The notes below the pieces were generated by a model. The model was not told the origin of the DNA. It saw nothing but the letters and a program-made list of their open reading frames with translations, and searched no databases. A stretch of 64,000 bases of DNA, taken from contig JAIVHO010000031.1 of the NCBI GenBank assembly GCA_020201035.1, positions 230,122-294,121 of the forward strand, given 5' to 3'. The position numbers and the translations under genes were made by a program. Every line of letters starts with the position of its first letter. Positions within the stretch are counted from its first letter, which is position 1. Below are positions 40,647 to 50,849 of this stretch, piece after piece. The DNA is from Bacteroidales bacterium. Lineage in GTDB: Bacteria > Bacteroidota > Bacteroidia > Bacteroidales > VadinHA17.

Positions 40647-41936
40647 TTAATATATTCTCCTGTCAAGTACATGTCTGATAATAATATTATAGTTTTTATA
40701 CTCTGACTTCATCAGTTTCACCAGCGCTTTAACTCCCTCTTCACCTATATTTTCTATTGCCTTTGTAGCTTCAATCTGTAACTGCACATCATCCTCCTTG
40801 TCCAGCACCAGCTTAAGAAAACTGAGCATTGAGACATGGGGCATTTTGCCCATTGATTTCAATATCTCAAGCGAGTTATTGTATTCCTCATGCTTGTACA
40901 TCCGTTTCATTACCTTCCGTGCTGATTCCATATTAAGATCACCTGCCACCTCTATCGCCAGGCCCCGTACCTCGGGTGAGTCATGTGACATAATCTTTTT
41001 AACATCCTCCTCTGTTTCATACTGTCTAAACTCCCTTATCATTCTGAGGGCAAACATTACAACCGTGTAGTTTTCGGAAGTGAACCATTTGCTGAAAAGA
41101 GGTACTTCCAGTGAGTGCTGTACAATCAATTCATGAAGTGAAATCTGCTCCCATAGTGAAAGTGGCTGCTTCATGTGATTAAGGAACTCAAAAGGATCAT
41201 AATCACTGAGCCTTACAAGGGCGATTTGTGCCTCCATCCTGAGCACTTCATTACCTGAATTAAGGGCACTGAAGATTACATCATTTGCATCAGGTATATT
41301 CATAAAGGCAAGTTCTCTGAATCCCTTAACTTTGATATGCCAGGGTCTGGAATGCGCTTTACGTATTGAATCAGCGTCAAGCCCGAGCTCAAGGTAGAGT
41401 TCGCGGAGCCGTAACCATGACTCCCCTTTAAGGTTTACAGCCACATCCTTCATCTGATCAATCAACACCTGGCGGCGGTATCTGGAGGATGCAATTTCCC
41501 TGAATCTGCCGGCATCAGCCTCACCATACAGGTACTCTATTATCAATCCCTGGTAAGCTTCCAGGAGATACTGGTAAAGTTTTGCACGACGCTCCATCCT
41601 TCTCCTGTTCAGAAGGATAAAAACAAGTAATGACATCATGGTTATTATTGATCCTGCTATAACAATTATAAGCAGGTTAACCAGTGCCACCGACCTTCCA
41701 AAATAGTTTACACTACTCAGCCATGGATTATCACCATGAAATATCCATCCGTTTCTTACCTCTGTGGTATCAGGCTGTGCAGTTTCCGTGATTGAGGGGG
41801 AGAACAATGTACCTGAAGACTGAGAGACTGTTACCTCCGTTCCACTGTAAACAATTTCCTCTTCTCCCCTGCTGCAACCAGAGGAGAGTTGAATTATTAT
41901 CAACAGAGTCAGTAGTACGGAGAGAGTTATTTTCAT
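40647..41936 (-). CDS. HEAT-repeat lipoprotein/membrane protein
   Basis: Lipobox QLSSGC, single TM, alpha-helical HEAT-like repeats. Confidence 0.75.
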   Translation of the reverse strand: MKITLSVLLTLLIIIQLSSGCSRGEEEIVYSGTEVTVSQSSGTLFSPSITETAQPDTTEVRNGWIFHGDNPWLSSVNYFGRSVALVNLLIIVIAGSIITMMSLLVFILLNRRRMERRAKLYQYLLEAYQGLIIEYLYGEADAGRFREIASSRYRRQVLIDQMKDVAVNLKGESWLRLRELYLELGLDADSIRKAHSRPWHIKVKGFRELAFMNIPDANDVIFSALNSGNEVLRMEAQIALVRLSDYDPFEFLNHMKQPLSLWEQISLHELIVQHSLEVPLFSKWFTSENYTVVMFALRMIREFRQYETEEDVKKIMSHDSPEVRGLAIEVAGDLNMESARKVMKRMYKHEEYNNSLEILKSMGKMPHVSMLSFLKLVLDKEDDVQLQIEATKAIENIGEEGVKALVKLMKSEYKNYNIIIRHVLDRRIY

Positions 41937-43102
41937 TTTCCGACCGGACTGTAAGTTAGTGTAACAAACCCCTCAAAACGGTTTCTCTTCAGGCTACCTG
42001 TATACTCCTCACGTGAATACCCCACCCCTGCCTTTACCGATAACTGTCGTCCCAACCCTTTATTAACAGCTGCCTTAAAGGCAATAGCCTTTTGACGATC
42101 AAGATCAGTAGCAATATCGAATGGTTCATCTGGAGCGGTACCTGCTCCTGCTGTCAGTTGCAGGTAATCAAAATCATTGAGGTAACGGCGCGCTTTCAGA
42201 AAGAATGAAGCCGTAGTGCCAGCATCCTTAAGGTGAACATATGTTTTACCTGAAAACCAGAACTTCCCCAGATATTTTTCAACCGAGAAAGCGGGAATAA
42301 AAATATTACGGTCAAAATAGTAGTATGAGGCTCCTGCTGAAACCACCCATCCCTTTGAAAGGTTACGCCAGTATTCTGCTGATATCCTGTGTTGCGGAAA
42401 ATAGCGGAACGGACTGTAGGCCCAGGCAATCCACATATACCCCTTCTCCCCTGTTTTAGGCCAGTACTCAACCTGAAGCTGAATACCTGTTTCGGATACA
42501 CCTGACAATTGGTCTGAACGGAGATTCCCAAAATTAACACCTCCCAGCAGAGGTCCTTTTGCAGTGGGGTAGATTGCACCCATCGAAAATATCTGCCAGA
42601 ATCTCTGGTAGGGCTTATCAAAAGCATCAAAGCTGTATCCTGTATATAGATCAACTCCTCTGAAAGCAGTATCGCTCTCCATGCCCGCTGCCTCAATATC
42701 ACTCTTCTCCATACCTTCCCCGGTCAAAACAGTGTTGTATTCCTGAATTCCGGCGGCACTGTCCATCCATTCCCGGATGGTCTCACGGGCATCCCGGGCA
42801 TCTGCATGTTCCGGCTGCAGGATAATCAGTGAATCAAGAATTTCCACGGCCTCTGGATACCTCTCCTGCCATGCAATTATCCGTGCCAACAGAACCACAG
42901 CATCACCATACCCGCTATGATTTTCAACAAGATCCCGTGCCATCACCTCTGCTTCCGTCAGCCGGCCGTCAAGAGCAATGACCCTGATAGAATCATAAAG
43001 CAATTCAGGCTTTGACTCAATAGTCTGAGCATTAACTGGTGTAATAACAGCCGACACAAAGATTATTATCAGCAGTACTGAATGGATGAATTGATATCTC
43101 AT
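41933..43102 (-). CDS. TPR plus YaiO-like outer-membrane beta-barrel protein
   Basis: Signal peptide, TPR (AEVMARDLVENHSGYGDAVVLLARI), C-terminal amphipathic strands. Confidence 0.75.
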   Translation of the reverse strand: MRYQFIHSVLLIIIFVSAVITPVNAQTIESKPELLYDSIRVIALDGRLTEAEVMARDLVENHSGYGDAVVLLARIIAWQERYPEAVEILDSLIILQPEHADARDARETIREWMDSAAGIQEYNTVLTGEGMEKSDIEAAGMESDTAFRGVDLYTGYSFDAFDKPYQRFWQIFSMGAIYPTAKGPLLGGVNFGNLRSDQLSGVSETGIQLQVEYWPKTGEKGYMWIAWAYSPFRYFPQHRISAEYWRNLSKGWVVSAGASYYYFDRNIFIPAFSVEKYLGKFWFSGKTYVHLKDAGTTASFFLKARRYLNDFDYLQLTAGAGTAPDEPFDIATDLDRQKAIAFKAAVNKGLGRQLSVKAGVGYSREEYTGSLKRNRFEGFVTLTYSPVGK

Positions 43103-43465
43103 TTATTTTTGCTTTAAGAGAGATTCAATCCTTTCGATAAGCGTCCGGGTATCTATAGGCTTTACAAGATAGTCACTTATGCCCAGTTCTCTGGCCTGCT
43201 TCTGCACCTGGGGATCACTGAATGCGGAGACTACTATTACCGGGGTCTCCAGTTTCAGATCCTGCCGCATATATCTTACCAGTTCAAGGCCGCTGTGATA
43301 AGGAAGGTGGATATCCATTATTACCAGATCATAATCACCGCGGGCTATCTCCTCCATGGCCTTATTACCATCGGTTGCAACATCAATCCCGAACCCCTGC
43401 TTCTTAAGCACGGCAGAGATCGCAAGTGATGCAAGCTTATTATCTTCGCAAACCAGTATTTTCAT
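43103..43465 (-). CDS. CheY-like response regulator
   Basis: ILVCEDNKLA, DLVIMDIHLPYHSG, VSAFSD, YLVKPID. Confidence 0.93.
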   Translation of the reverse strand: MKILVCEDNKLASLAISAVLKKQGFGIDVATDGNKAMEEIARGDYDLVIMDIHLPYHSGLELVRYMRQDLKLETPVIVVSAFSDPQVQKQARELGISDYLVKPIDTRTLIERIESLLKQK

Positions 43466-43677
43466 CTTTTGAGCGATTCAGTTTATCGGCCCGGATAATC
43501 TTCCTGTAATCCGGGTCCAAAATTGGTTATTTTAATCTGAGTGTCCAAATAATAACCTGCCGTTTTGATCAACCCCCACATTGAATTGTTTAACGTCATA
43601 ATCTATCACTGCAACAAACACGGCCATCTTTTAACCATCCCCACTGTAACAGAGCATAGGCTGCTTCTATATGTCTG

Positions 43678-46600
43678 TCAGAGCTCTTTTATCCTGATAT
43701 TCCTGAACCGTACCACCGATCCGTGTCCAAGAAACCCGATATGCCCCCTATCCCTGAGGAGACCGGGGTGTTCATTATGATCCATGGTTCCGTTCCTGAT
43801 AGCATCAGAGATATCACCATCAACAATAGTTGTACCGTTGAGTATTACCCTGATTCGTGTCCCCTCAACAATTACCTCCTGGCTGTTCCACTCTCCAACA
43901 GGATTCAGGTATCCCCTCCTTGCCGGTATAACTCCATAAACCGATCCGTGGTACTGATAGGGTTCAAGCCCTGCATATACAGGAGCCGTGTTATCGAGTA
44001 TCTGAAGTTCCATTCCCACATATGCCGGATCACCGGTAATAGGGGTGCGTATGCCCAGACCGTTGTTTGCACCCGGGGTAAGCTGAAAATCGAATCTGAA
44101 GTTAAAATCATCATACTCCCTCTCTGTATATAAATTACCACCACTCCCCTCCTGAGGCCTCACAACTATTGTTCCGTTATCTGCACTGTAGGCATTCTTG
44201 TTACCTGTCCAGTTATCAAGGTCATAACCGTTAAAGAGCGACACAAACCCATCCTCCATCTCCTCAGGGGTTATTCCATATCCTGCCCTGTCAAATTTTC
44301 TTATATATATATCCCTAAAGGCCAATTCATTACCATGCGCCTGCAGCTCAACCGGACCAAACCGGAAGATAGGCCGTGACCTGTCCCAGTAGTTCTCCAT
44401 CACCACCTCATCAACAACAAGGATACCATTCAGCCATACCGACACAACCTCCCCCTTCATTACTATCCTGAAGCTGTTCCATTGTGTCACCGGATTATCA
44501 GCCACCACAAGGGGTCTGCTCTTATGTTCCTGGTTATTATAAAGGCCTCCTGATCCCACCTCCGCACCCACATCGGTGAGTGATGTGTCCCATATCTGCA
44601 CCTGCGGGGTACCCCTGAGGTATATGCCGCTGTCGCCGTTTTTTGTAATACGCCAGTCGACAAGCAGTTCAAAGTCGCCATACTCTTCCACAGAACAGAG
44701 ATTTGCACCATTCCCGCTAAACCAGATGGCGCCCCTGTCAACACTCCAGTTCTTTGTCATCTCCATGTCGGCTGCCGCCTGTTTCCCGGCAAGCTCGCGA
44801 TCTGTCATGCGTGACCGGGCAATAGGGTTTTCCACCAGTCCCTGCCAGCCATCAAGGTCACGTCCGTTGAACATTGAGACAAATCCCTCCTCGCCGGAAA
44901 TTGATGATACCCGGGCCTCAGCCCTTGCGGCCTTTTCGCTGTCTTTTAACATGCGGACAGCCTTTTTCAGAATCTCCATGGCCATTTCACCTGTGAAACC
45001 TCCCTGTTCATCCTCTCCGGGAAGGGCAATATCAATTATTATCCCTGCTGCCTCTCTGGCAATAACATCATCATTATCAAGGTATCCCGACAGCCATACC
45101 ATACCGGTGAAGCTCCTGATATCCTTCACAGCATTAATAAGCATCAGCCTCCTTTCATCCGATGTTGCCCAGGGCTCTATCCTGCGGGCAAGCAAAAGCT
45201 TCTGCTCACCTGGGATATTTCCTTCACCCACCTTCCTGCAGTATTCACTGAATGCTCTATCCTGATAACTCTTGTTTCCTGAGGCAACAATCTCATAAAG
45301 TGTATGTACTATTTCAATCTCAGGCCATTGCTCCATCAGGGAATAAATGAATTCACGTGACTCAGCATCCCCCGCCTCAAAAGCCTTGAGTATACACTCT
45401 GCCGATCTGATGTCTCCTATCAGGGGCAATGCTGCAACAAGATTTCTGTTATATCCGCTCTTTTCCACCCTCTGCGAAAAGAGCTCAGATACATTGGCCG
45501 GATTATCGGAGTATTCAACTGACCGGGCAATGGCAGTCACAACAGACCCCACTCTCTCTTCACTCCTGCTCTGCAATGCCATTGATATCAGCATCTCAAT
45601 ATTTCCCGGCCCTGCCACCCGTGGCAGGGCATCATATGCAGCATCACTGACCAGTTTATCCTGTGAATTGCAATATTGAGCCATCATAGGAAAATATATG
45701 CTTTCTCCCCCAGATGCCACAAACATGATCATGTTAGCCTTTGTTACCGGCGGGGAGTCAGCAATTGCTGCGGCAATTTTCTGCATGGCCCCACTGTCGG
45801 CAGTAAAGGTCAGTGCTTCCACTGCTGCTGACTGATCCTCGTAGTAAGGATAGGATCTCATATAATCAATAATTGTTTCAACGCTCTCCGATCCTTCCAG
45901 TCTGGCATACGCCTTAATTCCGGGAATCCTTATCTCAGGAACGGAATTAAAGAGCAGCACCGAGAGAGGTTCAGAAGCCGAGCGGTCTCCGCGCAAACCT
46001 ATCACAGCAACTATATCAGAAGCAATACCGGGAGGCATCTCCCTTACCAGTGAGCAGAGTCTTGCTGTAACTGATTCACCTGGAATTCTCCCGGCCAGAT
46101 TAATAGCGGTACGTCTTATGCTCACATCACCTGACCTGAATTCCCTGATAAGCTGACTCAGCGCCTCTTCTCCCTGATATTCAACAAGGAGAGTCAGGGC
46201 AGCCTTACGGTAATGAACCGACCCTGGTGTAAGCGGCCTCCTGAGCAGCAGCGCAGCTACCTCTGCAGGCACATCAGTATCTCCCCTCTCTCCCGCCTTA
46301 AATGCAAAATTAATCAGTGCATCCGTTTCACCGGTATAGCCTGCACCAAAACCATTCTTCTCTGCTGCCTCTCTCAGGAAATGATATGGAGCCGCACCTG
46401 TTGACCTGCTAATGGCACTTATAGCTGCACGCTTCTCATCCTGGTCTCCCCTGCTGTACCATCCCATAAGCTGCTGAATCGCACTGTCAGCAATATCCCC
46501 TGACAGGCAGTTCATTATCCCTGCCGCGCAGGACAGATTGTTATCTTCCAGCAGGGCGATCAGCTGATCCTCCACACCCGCAGTGCCTGTAGCCATCAGC

Positions 46601-47055
46601 AGTGCTGCCGAGGATTCACACATCAATTCATTCTGAATATTTTCAACTGCCAGCTGTGCCGACTGACTTCCTCCTGAATATCTAAGTTGTGCCAGCATGA
46701 ACTCTTTTATCTCAGGGAGAGCAGATCGCCTGAAGAAAGCTATACATTCAGATTCCCATATGGCAGACTGGTCTCTTCTCTCCGGAACAGAGAGATAACG
46801 TGAGTAGCTCTCCACGGCAAATCTGGCATGGGTGTCATCACCACTACCTGGAACCTTCAGCAATAAGAGTATTCGCTCCCTGCCCTGACTGCCCATACGA
46901 GTCATCTCTTTCATCTGCCTCTCCAGTTCATTACTGTTATATACCGGCATCCGGGCGAGCAGATCTGCCACTTCAGTCTCTCTGCTCCTTACATCCTGTG
47001 AAACTGCCATAGGTCCTAATATGAGCAGTGCTGCCAGCAGTAATAAATTTTTCAT
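43678..47055 (-). CDS. Secreted HEAT-repeat protein with two C-terminal DUF1080 (3-keto-glycoside hydrolase-like) domains
   Basis: EGFVSMFNGRDLDGWQG and DGFVSLFNGYDLDNWTG domain starts; each with GIYLRG/GIRTP and NSFRIVMKG/NSQEVIVEG motifs. Confidence 0.85.
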   Translation of the reverse strand: MKNLLLLAALLILGPMAVSQDVRSRETEVADLLARMPVYNSNELERQMKEMTRMGSQGRERILLLLKVPGSGDDTHARFAVESYSRYLSVPERRDQSAIWESECIAFFRRSALPEIKEFMLAQLRYSGGSQSAQLAVENIQNELMCESSAALLMATGTAGVEDQLIALLEDNNLSCAAGIMNCLSGDIADSAIQQLMGWYSRGDQDEKRAAISAISRSTGAAPYHFLREAAEKNGFGAGYTGETDALINFAFKAGERGDTDVPAEVAALLLRRPLTPGSVHYRKAALTLLVEYQGEEALSQLIREFRSGDVSIRRTAINLAGRIPGESVTARLCSLVREMPPGIASDIVAVIGLRGDRSASEPLSVLLFNSVPEIRIPGIKAYARLEGSESVETIIDYMRSYPYYEDQSAAVEALTFTADSGAMQKIAAAIADSPPVTKANMIMFVASGGESIYFPMMAQYCNSQDKLVSDAAYDALPRVAGPGNIEMLISMALQSRSEERVGSVVTAIARSVEYSDNPANVSELFSQRVEKSGYNRNLVAALPLIGDIRSAECILKAFEAGDAESREFIYSLMEQWPEIEIVHTLYEIVASGNKSYQDRAFSEYCRKVGEGNIPGEQKLLLARRIEPWATSDERRLMLINAVKDIRSFTGMVWLSGYLDNDDVIAREAAGIIIDIALPGEDEQGGFTGEMAMEILKKAVRMLKDSEKAARAEARVSSISGEEGFVSMFNGRDLDGWQGLVENPIARSRMTDRELAGKQAAADMEMTKNWSVDRGAIWFSGNGANLCSVEEYGDFELLVDWRITKNGDSGIYLRGTPQVQIWDTSLTDVGAEVGSGGLYNNQEHKSRPLVVADNPVTQWNSFRIVMKGEVVSVWLNGILVVDEVVMENYWDRSRPIFRFGPVELQAHGNELAFRDIYIRKFDRAGYGITPEEMEDGFVSLFNGYDLDNWTGNKNAYSADNGTIVVRPQEGSGGNLYTEREYDDFNFRFDFQLTPGANNGLGIRTPITGDPAYVGMELQILDNTAPVYAGLEPYQYHGSVYGVIPARRGYLNPVGEWNSQEVIVEGTRIRVILNGTTIVDGDISDAIRNGTMDHNEHPGLLRDRGHIGFLGHGSVVRFRNIRIKEL

Positions 47056-47080
47056 ACGTTTAAAATTTTGTTAATTCTGT

Positions 47081-48349
47081 CTAAATGCTCCAGGGTGGTC
47101 TCATTGGCTGGAAAATCATCCTGTTGGCACCTTCATCATCAATAAACCTCTGATTCACCGGGTCAAACTTAAGGTTGCGTCCAAGGCGCAACGCCGTAAT
47201 CCCAAGATTAACCAGGGTGCACGACCGGTGACCGTTAACCTCATTCAGTGCAAATTTCTGTCTGGTACGCACCGATTCACTGAAACTGGTTATTTCAGGC
47301 TCAGGATCAGGCAGAGACTCTGCCAGCCTCTCAATATCCATGATATCTGACCTGAATCCCTTAAATATTTTTCCATCTGGCCCCTCAATATAAGCAGCAT
47401 CGCGGTCCATGTTGGCACCATCAAGGATTATCCTGCATCCGTCAGCATAAGTATATTCAATCCTGCGCCATGAGCCTACTGCATCATAGTGTTGCTGGGG
47501 TGCATCAATCTCAACTGAAACAGGTGAAGTATGATCTTTCCCGAGCATATACTGAACCGGATCAAGGTAGTGCTGCCCCATATCCCCCAGACCTCCCCCG
47601 TCGTAATCCCAGTATCCCCTGAAATTAGCGTGAACCCTGGCTTCATTATAGGGCTTCACAGGGGCCGGACCAAGCCACATATCATAATCAAGCCACTCCG
47701 GAACCTGCTGCGGTTCAAGGTTATGCTTCCCGCTCCAGTAAAATTTCCAGTCGTAACCGGTAACCCCGCTTACTGTCACTTTCAGTGGCCAGCCAAGCAC
47801 CCCGCTGTCAATTATCTTCTTAAGAGGCTTAACAGTTGTGCCCAGGCCGTAGAACTGATCCTTAAACCTGAACCAGGTATTAAGCCTGAACATTGCACCG
47901 TTTCTCCTGACTGCCTCCACAACCTTAATGCCTTCTCCTATCGTTCTGGTCATTGGTTTCTCACACCATATATCCTTGCCCGCCTCTGCTGCCATAACCG
48001 ACATAATTCCATGCCAGTGTGGTGGAGTGGCAATATGAATAATATCAATATCAGGCCTCAGGATCATCTCCCTGAAATCGGTGAACAGTGGAACACCTTT
48101 CCCTGTAATTGAGAGTGCTGATTCAAGATGTTTGCGGTCAACATCACACATGGCAACCACTCTGGTACCCTCATACGGTATATGGCCTTTCCCCATACCC
48201 CCCAGACCTATTACTCCTTTTGTAAGTTGTTCTGATGGTGCTGTATAGCCTTTTCCGCCAAGAACATGCCTTGGCACCACCGTTAATGCAAATGCTGCTG
48301 ACGCTGATTTCCTCAGAAAACTTCGTCTGCAATATCCTTCTGATTTCAT
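47081..48349 (-). CDS. Gfo/Idh/MocA-family oxidoreductase with Tat-like signal
   Basis: RRSFLRKSASAAFALTV leader; GLGGMGKGHI; CEKPMTRT. Confidence 0.92.
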   Translation of the reverse strand: MKSEGYCRRSFLRKSASAAFALTVVPRHVLGGKGYTAPSEQLTKGVIGLGGMGKGHIPYEGTRVVAMCDVDRKHLESALSITGKGVPLFTDFREMILRPDIDIIHIATPPHWHGIMSVMAAEAGKDIWCEKPMTRTIGEGIKVVEAVRRNGAMFRLNTWFRFKDQFYGLGTTVKPLKKIIDSGVLGWPLKVTVSGVTGYDWKFYWSGKHNLEPQQVPEWLDYDMWLGPAPVKPYNEARVHANFRGYWDYDGGGLGDMGQHYLDPVQYMLGKDHTSPVSVEIDAPQQHYDAVGSWRRIEYTYADGCRIILDGANMDRDAAYIEGPDGKIFKGFRSDIMDIERLAESLPDPEPEITSFSESVRTRQKFALNEVNGHRSCTLVNLGITALRLGRNLKFDPVNQRFIDDEGANRMIFQPMRPPWSI

Positions 48350-48387
48350 ACGTTTAAAATTTTGTAATTATCTGACAAGAAGTTAAA

Positions 48388-48499
48388 TAAATGGTATTAT
48401 CCCCCAGGGCAAGCCCTGGACCTTTCTTTCCGGGGCAAGCCCCGGGGAATTTAACCACACCCTCTCGTCCGCCGAAGCGGAACGCGAAGGTGGATTAAA
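48388..48499 (+). repeat. 112-bp interspersed palindromic element, copy 4
   Basis: Two substitutions relative to copy 1. Confidence 0.97.
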
Positions 48500-48848
48500 A
48501 ATTTGAGGACGAATGGAACCGTTTCGCTTTCTCATAATACTTTTTAAACATATTCTTTTGTGATATTTATGCTTAAATAATATCATGTTCGTTTCATTTT
48601 ACTATATTTTTTTAACCTACCGCAGTGCCAATATCATAAAGCAGTGGGTATTATTCACCCGCCCACAATTTACCCGCCCGTAGTATGAGTATAGTCGGGG
48701 TATAATTTACCCGTCCGCAGTGTAGGTACAAATAGAGTCACTGGTGCGGAATTATAGCTTAAATATAGTAAATAAGCAGCTAAAAAAAGCAAAACACTGC
48801 TTATGCCACAGAAAAAGGTCCGGGCTGTCAGAGAGATTCCATCAAAAA

Positions 48849-48875
48849 AAAGGGTAAGCCTTCAGGCCTACCCTC
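48849..48875 (-). terminator. Rho-independent terminator for the 48895-55779 operon
   Basis: Minus strand agggtaggcctgaaggcttaccctttttttt: stem plus 8 T. Confidence 0.8.
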
Positions 48876-48894
48876 CATAATTAGAATCAGTTAA

Positions 48895-49527
48895 CTATTT
48901 GAGCAGATCAAGTCCCTCCAGTGCAGAGCTTCCGTTAGGTGTATTGAGCAGTGCCTTCTGAAAAAGGACACGTGCCTCCCGTAAATTTCCTGCCCGGTAA
49001 TTTGTCCATGCAAGCATTGAAAGGGCATCATAATCGAAAGGATACAGGTTAACAACTTTCTGAAAATATTTCATTGCATTTGTATAATCTTCCCTTCCGT
49101 AATAGATAAGTCCCAGCCGGTGCATTGCCACCGAGTTATTGGGGGTTATCTCCAGAATCTTCTCATACTGTTCAATAACCTCCGACCAGTTGCCCATAGC
49201 CGCAGCGGGATAAACATATCCGAATCTTGACTCAACCGAATAGGGCATAAGGGTAATTGCCCGGCTGTAGTATGCCCTGGATTCTGTGAAACTTCCCGTG
49301 AGATAGGTTAACCATCCCAGCCTTAAATTAATCTCATATGACTGTTCGCTATATATATTCCTCAGGGATTTGGCTGCCTCAGTGTAGTTCCCTGTTGCCT
49401 CATCAATATAGCTCTTCTGGAAAGCATCTCTTATTTCGGTAAAAGTCTGACTCTCTGAGCTTAGAGAGAACAGAAAAAATAATATCAGGAGCATTGCTCC
49501 CTTTTTTACAGATTTTAAAATAGCCAT
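48895..49527 (-). CDS. TPR protein with signal peptide
   Basis: Several TPR units (AMHRLGLIYYGREDYTNAMKYFQKVVNLYP). Confidence 0.85.
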   Translation of the reverse strand: MAILKSVKKGAMLLILFFLFSLSSESQTFTEIRDAFQKSYIDEATGNYTEAAKSLRNIYSEQSYEINLRLGWLTYLTGSFTESRAYYSRAITLMPYSVESRFGYVYPAAAMGNWSEVIEQYEKILEITPNNSVAMHRLGLIYYGREDYTNAMKYFQKVVNLYPFDYDALSMLAWTNYRAGNLREARVLFQKALLNTPNGSSALEGLDLLK

Positions 49528-50849
49528 GATATACCTCCTGTTATTGATATTGATTTATAATTTGTTTCATTATTATCCGGAACCTCTGATCCGGCCGGAA
49601 TAAATGCTGTATAACCTGAACTGTACCCTGCACCTCCGTAAAGCACCAGACCGGATTTACCAGTCTGAAGTGAGACTATTCCTGAGAACAGATAATCTGT
49701 CCTGTTTACAGAGTTGAAAACTACGGATCCCGACCGGTGAATATAATTCCTGAGATCACCTCCAAGAGCTGTAATATCCAGACTGACCCTGCCTGCAACC
49801 ACAACCCCCAGATATCCTCCGTAAACCATACCACTCTCCTCCCCGGTGGTAGCTGAAGGCGACTTGACCGCAGCCGAGGCTCCCATGCTGAGAGTCTTAT
49901 TTCCCAGAGGCATTATCTTCAGAGTGCCTCCTGCCTGGAGTCCCGACCCGGATGTAAATCCTGCCCACGATGCTTCTCCTGACAGCGAAATAAATCGTGT
50001 CGTTGAGCGTACTGCCAGTGTGGTGATAATATTATGTTCTCTTACCGTGTACAGCCAGGCTCCCGGGGTCATCCCATAGCCGGTGGTAATATTCACCAGT
50101 GAGTATCCAGCCGTCAGATAATGGATTGACGGCTCAAATGTAATCCCTGACCCGGAGGCAAGGGAAAGAGCCGCATATAACTGAAACTGGTTTACCCTGT
50201 GTTCAGGGTAGTCGTAACTGTAGCCACCGTCATTATATACCAGCAGATTGTTTTTTTGCAGATATGTTGCGGCAAGTGTAAGGGCACTTCTGTCTCCTGT
50301 AATTCCTGACCAGGCAAAGGTGGTCCCTGAATACCAGAGCGGAATAATCAGGTTGCCACTATCTCCGTAACCCTCCGCCAGGGAGGGTGCTGATACCAGT
50401 TCCTCGCTGCGGGCATTATGAAAAAGGTATTCACCCCACATCCTGTTTTTTGCGGTTGAATCGATACCGTAAAGTTTTCTCTGATCGTACGGCATATCTG
50501 CGGCAATAGCAGATGCTGTAAGTGGTTCTCCTGCATAGAGCCATGAATAGTACAGGTATGATGTGGCCACTGGATCACCTTCATTAAACTCAAGTGCTTT
50601 TCTGAAATAGGGTATCGCATAGAGATACTGTCGCCTTTCGAAAAGGCTTATCCCGATCCTCATTCTCATGTAGTAATAATCATATCCCAGAGAGAGAGCT
50701 CTCCTGCCCTCACCTGTGAGACTGCGCCAGTCACTCTGTTCATACATGGTATATGTAAGTGAGTCATAGTAGAAAAAGCTCTTCTTTCCCTGTGCACCCG
50801 CAAGCAGTGATATCACTGCAAAAAGTATTATTAAACCTGCTCTCTGCAT
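49515..50849 (-). CDS. TPR N-domain plus predicted outer-membrane beta-barrel
   Basis: Signal peptide; TPR (FERRQYLYAIPYFRKALEF); amphipathic strands; C-terminal ...GGISWLF. Confidence 0.7.
   Translation of the reverse strand: MQRAGLIILFAVISLLAGAQGKKSFFYYDSLTYTMYEQSDWRSLTGEGRRALSLGYDYYYMRMRIGISLFERRQYLYAIPYFRKALEFNEGDPVATSYLYYSWLYAGEPLTASAIAADMPYDQRKLYGIDSTAKNRMWGEYLFHNARSEELVSAPSLAEGYGDSGNLIIPLWYSGTTFAWSGITGDRSALTLAATYLQKNNLLVYNDGGYSYDYPEHRVNQFQLYAALSLASGSGITFEPSIHYLTAGYSLVNITTGYGMTPGAWLYTVREHNIITTLAVRSTTRFISLSGEASWAGFTSGSGLQAGGTLKIMPLGNKTLSMGASAAVKSPSATTGEESGMVYGGYLGVVVAGRVSLDITALGGDLRNYIHRSGSVVFNSVNRTDYLFSGIVSLQTGKSGLVLYGGAGYSSGYTAFIPAGSEVPDNNETNYKSISITGGISWLF

Noticed and set aside
44576-45265. 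229-aa plus-strand ORF
   Set aside because: Antisense to the DUF1080/HEAT gene.
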